Assembly: GCA_014529385.2 (NCBI GenBank)
Contig: CM043942.1
Coordinates: forward strand, 62,699,184 to 62,763,183
Length of the DNA stretch: 64,000 bases
Reading direction: 5' to 3'
Origin: Adiantum capillus-veneris
Taxonomy: Eukaryota > Streptophyta > Polypodiopsida > Polypodiales > Pteridaceae
How positions within the stretch are numbered: the stretch's first letter is position 1; each line of letters opens with the position of its first letter. The position numbers and the translations under genes were made by a program. Below, piece by piece: positions 55,556 to 64,000 of this stretch. The notes under the pieces are model-generated. The model searched no databases, had not been told where the DNA came from, and was given only the letters and a program-made list of their open reading frames with translations.

Positions 55556-56317
55556 ATGGCAGAGACAGGTGATCACTCAGATTATGATCTCTCCGAAATG
55601 TACATGTTTGATGGGTCAGACTTTGCAGCATGGAGAGAGTGTATGCTTGATGCATTGACCCAGCGAGGGTTGCATCGACCATTGAGTGGTGATGCGGGTA
55701 GACCTTCAAACATGTCTGACGATCAGTGGCAGGAGCTAGAGGAGATGGCACTATCTACACTCTCTTTACACCTTGCGGAATCTGTATATGCTCTTGTTAT
55801 GTATGAGACTACTTCGAGAGCACTTTGGCGCAGATTACATGATATGTATGATAGATCTGAATCATCACGGACTCGTGTGAGACATGTACATTCACGAGCA
55901 CGCCGACAGGTGACATGTTGGTATTGTGGTCATTCTAGACACGTTAGACGGCGCTGTTTTCGTCGTATGAGACATCGTAGGAGACATGGCAGTCTCAGAG
56001 ATGTATGCAGTGATTCCATGGACTCAGTTGCTTTGACAGTTGAGGTAGATGTAGTGTTGGAGTATACTAGTGACGGGGATGTCACTTTTACCTCAAGCTA
56101 TGCACGAGATGCTTTACATGTGGATAGTGCACTCCCTTCGCAGTGGTTGCTAGACGTAGATGCTATGTTTCATGTTACGCCGCATCGTGAATGGTTTTGT
56201 AGCTATTCTAGCGGGATGCTTGGCAATGTACGTTTGACCGATGGATCGGTGCATGCGATAGCACGTGCAGGAGATGTGAGACTATCATTACCGAGTGATG
56301 CATCTTACTTGTTATGA
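55556..56317 (+). pseudogene. Copia-4 gag and protease remnant
   Basis: The ATG at 55556 starts MAETGDHSDYDLSEMYMFDG, then AAWRECMLDALTQRGLHRPL and WQELEEMALSTLSLHLAES, a copia gag N-terminus. The central gag is short, jumping from LWRRLHDMYDRSES to an Arg-rich segment and the CCHC knuckle CWYCGHSRHVRRRC. The protease region is seen as WLLDVDAMFHVTPHREWF, where D-S-G-A-S is replaced by D-V-D-A-M. Upstream codons from 55433 are open but lack gag features, so I chose 55556. Gag may be usable; the protease is probably not. Confidence 0.87.
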
Positions 56318-57151
56318 CATTTGCGCTATGTACCAGATTTGACAGTGAGTTTGATCTCGATTGGTCAGCTTAGAGATTGTGGATGTTAGATTTCGCTACG
56401 AGAGCGAGATTTTGTGATGCATTTGGGTTCGCTAGTGATTGCGAGAGGTGCCAGGAGTGGTACAGGTTACCCATTGCATGTGGATCACGGGAGAGATGGT
56501 GTTGTCTCTGTGATCATGCAGCCAGGTAGAGAGCGAGAGAGCAGGCAAGTCTCTTTTGCTTGTGGGTTGCAGGATGCTTTGCATGGAGTGCAGAGCAGTG
56601 ACCTTGTTGTGCACGTTGCGTCTACGGATGCACAGGTAGAGCGGGACAGCTCTAGTGAGTCACAGCAGGATGAGTCGTCAGAGGTGATGACAGAGATGAC
56701 TCACATGGATGTTGAGATATCGGCTATTGTGGAGTCATTTCTTGATATGCTTATGCCAGAGCTTGATGCAGATTCAGGACAGATGGATACTCTTGGTACA
56801 CATGTGATATGTGGTGGGCACGAGGAGTCACTCCAGAGCTCGGAGTTAGAGTCCTATGGTCTCTATGATAGGGGACAGGATTACCATAAGTTGAGTTCTG
56901 AGTTGGAGGTGGCAGAGGTTGCCAGGGTTGCATCAACATTCGGTGTCCTCATGTACGAGATGTTGATCTCGAGGCCCGACATAGCAGCTGCAGTGGGAGC
57001 ATTTGCAGCAGGGTTGATTAGTTGTTTGATGACTGATCTCGGCATAGATCATAGGGGAGGTTTGCAGGTATTGGACCGATACTTGCAGGAGTGCATGAGC
57101 TCTTGTAGACTATTTTTAGAGCTTGGAGCTAGCTCTGTGTGGCTTCCGTAG
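56318..57151 (+). pseudogene. Copia-4 fused remnant of protease and RT/RNase H
   Basis: After a stop the frame continues HLRYVPDLTVSLISIGQL, the end of the protease region. The open frame from 56414 (246 codons) is mostly acidic and unassigned. Near its end it matches the RT/RNase H junction of copia (FGVLMYEMLISRPDIAAAVG; compare SLMYAMVATRPNIAY in Copia-1). Everything between, including integrase and the YVDD core, is absent. Confidence 0.7.
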
Positions 57152-57292
57152 CGGGATGTTTGTCTATCAATAGAGCCGGATGCACTAGCTCATCGAGAGT
57201 CAGTGGGCATAGGTTGAGAGAATATCTCACCTTCTATTAGTTGTACACTAGTAGATCTTGCTTAAAGGCACATTGGCCTTTAAGTGGGAGGT

Positions 57293-57487
57293 TGTTGGGG
57301 TTAAGGCCTATGTGCCTTGAGTGGTCGCTTAGGTCATGGGCGCCCGTCCACTGTTACCCTATACTTATAGTGAGTATACTGTATAGGGGGAGCTGCCACT
57401 TCACAGTCTCCCCATGCACATCGTGTGTGTGTCTCCTTCTCTCTCCCTCTCTCACTCTCCATCTGTGGTGCTCCTCGATCCCCTTCA
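57293..57487 (+). repeat. Copia-4 3' LTR
   Basis: Pair of 53723-53911, preceded by the purine tract AAGTGGGAGGT. Confidence 0.95.
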
Positions 57488-57492
57488 GTCAA

Positions 57493-57602
57493 TTGTTGCT
57501 ACTAACTTCTTCCACATGATAACTTTGTCATCCATCCACACTATGGCTTTGAATATACAAACTAGGCATAAGAAGGGCCATTTTACAATTCGAATTCCTT
57601 AA
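57493..57602 (-). pseudogene. Minus-strand coding-like fragment, right of Copia-4
   Basis: This is the counterpart of 53680-53722 (see there). Upstream on the minus strand, TTGATCTTGTAG near 57620 resembles a splice acceptor, but a frameshift separates it from the open frame. Confidence 0.35.
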
Positions 57603-57908
57603 CCCAAACTTTTCTACAAGATCAAATGAAAATGGAAATGCAACATAATTTAATTACCTACATGCTTTACCATTTCATATTCGGCACCATCTACAAGAAG
57701 TGTCTAGGGATAGACACCCATTAAACGAATGGAAGTTCTATGGTAGTAAGTGCACACATGTTAATTAGGGTTTTGATCAACACTGGTAAGAGTATCCAAA
57801 TCTTGATCACCCCTAATAAAAGGAAATAAAGATGCTCAGATTTGAGTTCCAAGGCCTAGTATGGCTATTTGAAGTCTATACCCATTACCTAAAAATGTTT
57901 CATCAAAT

Positions 57909-58999
57909 GTGAATGGTAGGAATCAAGAAGAGTTAGACTTGTCTAGCTTTCCAAAAGGATTCCAAGATGTATTCATCGATGATGTCCCTATGGACTTACC
58001 TCCAAAACGAGGGGACGATGGCCATCGAATTGAGCTCCTACCAGGAAGCTCGCTGCCTAACAAACCTCCTTATCGAGTTTCACAAGCTCAACAAGAGGAG
58101 GTCATGAGGCAAGTACAAGAATTGGTAGACAAAGGGATGGTGAGACCTAGCTCCTCTCCGTTTTGTTCTCCAGTCCTTTTAGTGCAAAAGAAAGATGGTA
58201 CATACCGCATGTGTGTGGACTATCACGCACTAAACCATATCACTATCAAAAACAGATTTCCCGTACCTCGGGTAGAAGATCTATTTGATAAGCTACAAGG
58301 TTCTACCTACTTCAGTAGGATTGACCTTAAAAGTGGCTACCATCAAATAAGGATAGTGAATGAAGATAACCTAAAGACCGTGTTTCGTACAATGTTTGGC
58401 CTTTATGAATATCTAGTCATCCTTTTGGCTTGACTAATGTACCAACTACATTCAATCGATTGATGGAGAAAATTTTTAGACCCTATCGCAAATTCACTGG
58501 AGTGTTCTTTGATGATATCATCATCTACTCCAATTCCTTGGAGGAACACAAGCAACATCTCCAAGTGATTTTTCCAGCATTAAGGGAGAATAAGCTTTTT
58601 CTCAATCAAAAGAAAAGCGAATTTTTCCTTCAAGAGATTCAATACTTAGGTCATATTATCTCTGGAGATGGTATCCGTATGGATCCATCAAAGTTGGAGG
58701 TAATAAAAGCATGGCCTAATCCAAGGAATCTACATGAGCTAAGAAGCTTTATTGGTATGTGTGCATACTATAGAGAAAAAATCTCTCAAATAGTAGGACC
58801 ATTACATGACTTAACAAAGAAAAACGTTAAGTATTCATGGACTGCTAAGGAGCAAAGTTCTTTTGACAAGCTCAAAGAGAAGCTTACCTCCCAACCACCA
58901 GTCCTTATACTTTCGGGTCTCTCCAAGCTATTTGAGGTCCATGTGATGCTTGTGGTGATTGCCTTGGAGCAGTCTTGCTTCAAGAAGGGCATGCCATAG
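57909..58999 (+). pseudogene. Gypsy-3 reverse transcriptase
   Basis: Two overlapping frames hold the RT. The first (to 58433) has PPKRGDDGHRIELLPGS, KPPYRVSQAQQEEV, PSSSPFCSPVLLVQKKDG, CVDYHALNHITIKNRFPVP (usual DYRALN), [14 protein letters not shown] and MFGLYEYLV. After a one-base shift near 58430 the second has TNVPTTFNRLMEKIF, FFDDIIIYSNSLEEH (active site DD), SGDGIRMDPSKLEVIKAWP and LRSFIGMCAYYR. Only this shift and a break near 58950 interrupt a typical gypsy RT. Confidence 0.94.
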
Positions 59000-59448
59000 A
59001 ATATGAGAGCCAAAGTCTCAATACGGATGAACGGGTCTTAGCCATTTATGAGAAAGAGCTGTTAGCTGTTCTACATGCCCTAGACACATGGTCTCAAGTA
59101 CTTCATGACGCAAACAAAGCTTTTTGACAAACAAATGAGGTGGGTAAATTTTTTTTTTGCAATTTAATTTCCACATTGCTCACATTGCTGGTAAGCACAA
59201 TCAAGTGGCTGATGCACTTTCACGACGACCAAAAGTTAATGTCGTGTCAATAGCAACTCACAATGATCTATCTTCTATGATAGATGAGTATGCTACTGAC
59301 CCTGACTTTAGACATAATGTCAGCCCTTGCTTTGGGGAAGAAAGAGGAACCATTCACCTTGCAGGATGGTTATCTTCTCCATGGCAATAGGCTATGTGTT
59401 ACCCACTCCCTTCGTGAGAAATTCATGTATGAATCCCATGCTCCTCCC
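59000..59448 (+). pseudogene. Gypsy-3 RNase H and integrase zinc start
   Basis: After a frame break the sequence reads LAIYEKELLAVLHALDTW (RNase H), then FNFHIAHIAGKHNQVADALS near 59163, PKVNVVSIATHNDLSS, and after another shift a LREKFMYESHAP block that starts the integrase HHCC region. The solo LTR interrupts right after this. Confidence 0.88.
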
Positions 59449-59770
59449 TGTAAAGAATGAGGATGCAAGAGAGCTACACAAGACAAGCACAAAGCACACA
59501 GAGATGGAAAGCTTCTTCTTCTTCTTCACAGAAAAGAGAGTACAAAATGACTAAGTGCTAAAGCTGAAAAATAGCACATATGTACATGCGGTCACTAAGT
59601 GTGAACTCGCTAGAAGCGTACTAGGCTGGCACTATAAGTGTAGTCCAGCTGTAGAATCACTGGCAGAGATCCTCCGTGTCGGTCACCTAACGCGCCAGTG
59701 AGTAAATGCAGTAAGCGGCCAAGACCCGTAGTGGATGCCAGCTCAAGGTGTAGAGCTCGACATCTCAACA
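59449..59770 (-). repeat. Solo LTR nested in Gypsy-3 integrase
   Basis: A 322-bp insertion is bounded by CTCCC at 59444-59448 and 59771-59775. On the minus strand it runs TGTTGAGATGTC...TTCTTTACA, standard TG...CA ends. No internal domain is present. Integrase reading resumes as SHRGIQPTL...YFYWPTM. A GAAGAAGAAG stretch near its minus-strand end recalls the Copia-3 LTR region. It is probably a copia-type solo LTR left by recombination. Confidence 0.9.
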
Positions 59771-59775
59771 CTCCC

Positions 59776-60696
59776 CCTCGAGCCATAGAGGCATTCAACC
59801 TACTCTTAGAGGAGTAGAGACGTACTTTTATTGGCCTACCATGAAAGTGGACATACAAGAGTATGTTTCAAAATGTGTGGTATGCCAAAAGACCAAGTAT
59901 GATAGAGGGAAACAACCTGGATTACTCCAGCCATTGCCAATCTCTAATTCACCATGTTGAGAGTATATCCATGGACTTATCTTTGGATTACCCAAGTCTA
60001 TCCATGGGAATACGGGAATATGGACAATAGTCGACAGGTTTAGCAAGCAAGCACACTTTATTAATACCTCTCAAGAAGACTATTAAGGCACACCAAATGG
60101 CAACTCTCTTCATATCCCATATTTTCAAACACCATGAATTGCCAACATCCATCGTGTCAGATAGAGATCCTAGAATGACCAGTAATTTTTGGAAAGGTCT
60201 CTTCAAAAATCTAGGTACAAGATTGAATTTCTCTTCGGCTTATCACCCACAAACGGATGGCCAAAGTGAGATAGCCAATCTTATGATTCTTAATCTACTA
60301 AAGACCTATGTTACAGAAGTAGATCAACGCTCACAATGAAAAAAGTACTTAGCTCTTGTAGAGTATTCGTATAATAATACTATCCATACTTCTACGGGAA
60401 AAGCACCTTTTGAAATCATAGAGGGAAGACTTAAAAGTCCCTTGCTACTTAAAGTACATGGGAAGATCTTCATTGTCGATGAGCATAGCCGTGACTTGCA
60501 AGCATCTTTTCAAAAGATTAAGGAGGCTATATCTATCCTTTGGCATGAAGACAAGGTACTACGGCATGGTAAGATTATCCAACGGTATCTTATTAAGTTC
60601 AAGAATTATCCATTTGAAGATGCTAGATGGATGCAAGGAATCCAGCTTAAGGATAGTATGAACCTTGTCAACGCTTACAATGCTACATTAGAGTAA
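59776..60696 (+). pseudogene. Gypsy-3 integrase and chromodomain-like C-terminus
   Basis: TYFYWPTMKVDIQEYVSKCV with the paired cysteines of the zinc domain, then KQPGLLQPLPI, TIVDRFSKQAHFI, IVSDRDPRMTSNFWKGLF (second catalytic Asp) and YHPQTDGQSEIANLM (Glu) are readable across three frames. After further stops, 60442-60696 ends with ILWHEDKVLRHGKIIQRYL, IKFKNYPFEDARWM. This resembles the chromodomain of chromovirus-type gypsy elements, thought to target insertion to heterochromatin. Confidence 0.85.
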
Positions 60697-61382
60697 GCAA
60701 ATCTACATGTTTCTTTTAAATGAGCAATGCTTTTGTCTTATAAGAATAATTCTCTCTTTATTGTGCACAAATTTAAGTAGTATGTATACTAAGAATCATG
60801 TTTGTGATGACTACGTCTCTCAAATACCGTGTAGAATTTGTCACTCTACTTGGGAGGATGAAATGGACTAAAGAGCAGACATGCTTGCTGCAGCTATGTC
60901 TCCCAAGCACCAAATGGATTAGTCATCCATCTTGGAATGATGCCGTAGGGTAAAAAGGGATCCACTACCTACTAAGACAAATTGACTAATGACTATGGCT
61001 TTATCTCTTTTACCTCATAGTCGAGGACGACTATGATTTCAAGAGAGAGGTAATGTCATTAAATGTAATATCTAACCAACCCAAATGATTTTCTCATATT
61101 GTGGGATAATAAACGGGAACAAGGGTTAGAATATAGACATGTGCTTACGGATCTATCTCAACATGGGGCCAATGGTAAAGGGGTCCAAATGAGAGATGGT
61201 CTATGAAAGAGTAAGGTTAACTAATGGAGCTTCAAAGCCCTTAGGGTTAGCTTCATTAAAGACCTCCAATGGTTAGTGTTAAAAGTCCTTTGACCTTAGG
61301 CAAGGTAGGGTTGCTTGAGGTGGGAACCTGACCTAAGCTTGAGGTGCTTGAGAGCTTGTCGTGCTTGATGACTAAGGTGTGT

Positions 61383-61560
61383 GAGAAGCTTCCCATGCAT
61401 GGGGGGTAAGCTGCTTGAGTCAAAAAGAGACCCTACAAACTTAATGAGAGGAAGGTGCTTGAGAAGCTTCCCATGCATGGGGGGTAAGGTGCTTGAGTCA
61501 ACAAGAGACCCTAGAAACTTAATTAGGAAGGTGTTTGAGAAGCTTCCTATGCATGAAAGT
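61383..61560. repeat. 76-78-bp tandem repeat, 2.3 units
   Basis: GAGAAGCTTCCCATGCATGG occurs at 61383 and 61461, with a variant at 61537. GGGGGTAAG, GCTTGAGTCAA and AAGAGACCCTA follow in the first two units. Each unit holds GAAGCTTC and ATGCAT palindromes. Confidence 0.92.
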
Positions 61561-61743
61561 CCCAAAGTTAGGGGAATCTTTGACCTAACCTTCGACTCAC
61601 CCAAAGGGAATCCCTTTTGTCAAAGGGCACATGGGACACATGTCAGACTCTCCCTAAGCTTAACCACATGGTGTGCTTGAATGCTATTGGTTGGGCGAAA
61701 GGGGGATCCAATGAGCTTCTAGTTCCATCCAACAAATATCTAG

Positions 61744-61746
<3 letters not shown>

Positions 61747-61801
<55 letters not shown>
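61747..61801. repeat. (CT)n microsatellite
   Basis: About 27 uninterrupted TC units. A (CA)n run of about 11 units follows at 61950-61971. Confidence 0.97.
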
Positions 61802-61803
<2 letters not shown>

Positions 61804-62493
61804 GGGTAAGGAGGACACTTGTCCAAAGACTACCCATGTACTTGAATGCATGCTGCATGTGATTGGCTAGGGGGGAGAGGGGTCCAATGAGCTTGAAACA
61901 TGTGTAAACTCACCCCAAGCAAGCAAGGGGGGTGATGGGGGGATATACACCACACACACACACACACACACTCATTTTGTGGATCATTCTCACTTGGTGA
62001 AAGTTGAGGAACTCCACCTCCTTGTCTAAGCTTGTGAGAACTAAGAGCCTACACCAACACTCTTGGGTATGGAATGCAAATGCAACCACGAGCCCTGCTT
62101 CAATGCTTAAGCTTTCCATCTTCTCCATCTTTATTACTATGCTATTATGTATACTAGCAAGAAGAGTGATGATAAGTGAGGAACTATTTATTTCTCCTAT
62201 GGAATGTTTATTCTTCCTCTTCCCTATCCTCATTCCCCGCTAGCTCTCTCCACCTTCGAAGGTGTTTGAGGCCTTGGGACTGGGGCTTGGGATAGTTAAT
62301 GCTTTCTACAAAGTTTATGTTATGCTTGTGATGCATGAAGCTTTCCATCTTCATTGCATCACCTAGGTCACAAGGAACACAAAGATTGTATTGTATCAAG
62401 TCTCTCTTCATGGGAGAAACTATAATACAAATGCCTATTGGAGGGGGGACCGGCTCCGTATGAATCCGGTCCTCAACTATTGTCATGTTCTCT

Positions 62494-62496
<3 letters not shown>

Positions 62497-62534
<38 letters not shown>
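62497..62534. repeat. (CT)n microsatellite
   Basis: About 19 uninterrupted CT units. Confidence 0.97.
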
Positions 62535-62536
<2 letters not shown>

Positions 62537-62745
62537 CAAAAGTATTGTTCATGCCAAGTTAACTAAGCACCATGTTTATGTTGCTACCATCAATTAAGTT
62601 CACCCGCTATGCTCACAAAGTAATCTCACAAAAGTGCTTCATCTAATTCCTTAATTCCACTACTCTCAAAGTTCATAGGCCATTTCCATTACACCACTGA
62701 TAAATGTAGGCAAGAATTAATGCAAGAATACCTTGTATCTCAACA

Positions 62746-63075
62746 CTTCCCTCAAGCTCAATGCAATCTCATATACTCCAACAATAGCTCAGAATGGTCT
62801 CAGCTATCCCTAAAGCCTTTGTGAAGGTGTATGCAACCTACTCATCTGCCCTCACATACCTAAGATTGATCTTGCAAGCCAAGAACCTATCTCTAGTGAA
62901 GTGGTAGTCATTTCTTGTCCTCGCATGGAACACTAGGTTCCACACCAATTGCACGCTACTAAGGTTGTTGTTGTAGATGACAACGAGCCTCTAGACTTGT
63001 ATGCCCAACTCTCCAAGTAGCAACTCCAAACATGCTACCTCGCATGTTGCCACTATACCACTTTTGTACTCAATC
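62746..63075 (-). pseudogene. Copia-5 RNase H end, purine tract and LTR edge
   Basis: The minus strand from about 63075 reads EYKSGIVATCEVACLELLLG, VVIYNNNLSSVQLVWN (usual YCDN), VFHARTRNDYHFTRDRFLAC and VAYTFTKALGIAE, the last part of a copia RNase H with two stops and the active-site Asp changed. It is followed by CTTGAGGGAAG and TGTTGAGATAC at 62745, a purine tract and LTR start. The LTR continues left but its other edge is not identified. Confidence 0.8.
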
Positions 63076-64000
63076 TCTATACTTCAAGAAATTGTGGATT
63101 TGTTCATGTGATAGAAGCACTCCCAAGTGATGATATGTAGAGTTCATAGTCAAATGTAGCACTCACATTGTGCAAGTGTTTCTCACTACATCCAAATGTG
63201 GCTTCTTGGGAAGATGCATATGTTGAGATGTAGTGCTAGTGGTACTATAGTTTGATTCCCCCAACATGGTCTACCTATCAAGAGTAACGGTCACTTATCT
63301 TGTTAGCTCATTTAGTACTGATTTTATTCCTTGGAGAAATCAAGGTATTCTAAGGGTGCAAGAACTATATTTCCTTTGTCATCCTTGTTCCTAACTTGTT
63401 CCCGCAATTCCTTGGCCATCTTGGCATCTAAATCTAGAATTTTTTTAATTTTTTTTAAAAAGCTCCATTTGGAGTGTCTAGGGATTTGAATCTACAATTG
63501 GAAAGTTTCCTACTACTTATTCATAGACAATTGACCATGAGTCCCTAGATGAAGCCTTGTCCTTGCAATCCCCTCATTTATAGGGTCCTTGGGAATTCTA
63601 TTTTGACTTGAGGGAGTCTTAATTTGTTGTCATCAATGTCTTGGATTTCCCCTTGGTCAAGCTTTGATTTTTTTCTTTGAATCCACTTACTTAAGACTCT
63701 TCTACCATGAATGGTACAATGTCTTATGCACCATAGACATTGATGCCAACACACGTAGCCTTCAATAGTATGGGAAATGAGACGTACACAACATCAAGGG
63801 GTATGGATTTCATATTTGAGAAGTTAAGAGATACTTCTTATATATATATATAACTTATGTAGTAAAATTAAGCATCCCACAAGAACTTGTATCCTATTGT
63901 AGAAGCTAAGATTTGTGTGTGTGAGCGCGCATGTGTTTTGTTTTATATTTAATACTTACACAAAAGAACATTGTAAGACATAGAGATATAGAGAGATGGC
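63076..64000. other. Unassigned sequence at right edge
   Basis: Presumably this continues the minus-strand copia upstream of RNase H, but only weak coding-like fragments are visible (for example minus near 63380-63430). A short (TA)n run lies at 63838-63853. No gene is called. Confidence 0.35.

Larger units (their letters stand above)
53723..57487 (+). mobile_element. Copia-4: short gag-protease-only Ty1/copia derivative
   Basis: Very short LTRs (189 bp at 53723-53911; 195 bp at 57293-57487) flank 3.4 kb. The TSD GTCAA is at 53718-53722 and 57488-57492. The initiator Met priming site is at 53914 and the purine tract AAGTGGGAGGT at the right LTR. The interior holds a 1.6-kb leader, gag with zinc knuckle, a protease remnant and a small piece of the RT/RNase H junction. 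Integrase and RT cores are missing. Clean ends and TSD show it inserted as a unit, so it is probably a non-autonomous element mobilised in trans. Confidence 0.93.
57909..61052 (+). mobile_element. Gypsy-3: 5'-truncated Ty3/gypsy pol
   Basis: RT, RNase H, integrase and a chromodomain-like end are in gypsy order on the plus strand. No gag, protease or 5' LTR is seen upstream. A solo LTR from another element splits the integrase zinc region. The segment 60697-61052 ends in GACGACTATGATTTC and a purine-rich AAGAGAGAGGTAA that fits the tract before the 3' LTR. Confidence 0.88.
61053..62540 (+). repeat. Gypsy-3 probable 3' LTR region
   Basis: From TGTCATTAAATGTAATATC after the purine tract there is no coding. 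The region holds a 76-78-bp tandem, CT and CA microsatellites, and AT-rich promoter-like sequence. Without the partner LTR the right edge is unknown; 62540 is a working limit. Confidence 0.5.

Noticed and set aside
61643-61858. Protein with an Arg-Glu dipeptide run
   Set aside because: Direct translation of the CT microsatellite; no gene features.

Overview
This window is repeat-dominated nuclear DNA from a land plant with a large, transposon-rich genome. The evidence is Ty1/copia LTR elements primed by the initiator-Met site TGGTATCAGAGC, Ty3/gypsy elements, a plant L1-type LINE with a zf-RVT tail, a tRNA-derived SINE and long CT/GA microsatellites. A homosporous fern or similar lineage would fit, but that is a guess. 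I see no rRNA, CRISPR array or bacterial-type operon.

Layout. 1-12244: a Ty1/copia element (Copia-1) with TSD AGCAG, split by a full-length 6.8-kb LINE with a 16-bp TSD. 12245-~23.5 kb: an old minus-strand Ty3/gypsy element (Gypsy-1). Copia-1 sits in its integrase, a related solo LTR in its RT, and a ~4-kb insertion in its gag. That insertion carries an LTR-like segment and a 2.1-kb near-perfect palindrome. 23.5-27.4 kb: non-coding or decayed DNA. 27.4-29.4 kb: the only clearly intact host-like gene, a 475-codon TPR-type protein with a C-terminal J-like domain (HPD), preceded by a small unassigned ORF. 30-35 kb: a 159-nt hairpin, a SINE and several local tandem duplications.

35-48.5 kb: a minus-strand coding sequence of a family I do not recognise, cut into three pieces by Gypsy-2 (35390-41136) and Copia-2 (41805-46974, TSD GTTAT). 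Reading continues across the Copia-2 site once the element is ignored. 48.5-53.7 kb: a GA-rich tract, an LTR-like promoter module with a dense array of heat-shock-element motifs ahead of a TATA box, and the 5' half of a minus-strand copia (Copia-3). 53.7-57.5 kb: Copia-4, a short element with intact ends (TSD GTCAA) that keeps gag/protease but has lost integrase and most of RT. 57.9-62.5 kb: a plus-strand Ty3/gypsy (Gypsy-3) with a chromodomain-like tail and a nested solo LTR (TSD CTCCC). 62.7-63.1 kb: the RNase H end of another minus-strand copia.

Every retroelement seen is disabled by stops, frameshifts, deletions or active-site changes. The points most worth a second look are the long palindrome, the HSE-bearing LTR-like promoter, two independent gag-protease-only elements from different superfamilies, the three-level nesting at 1-23 kb, and the TPR-J gene.
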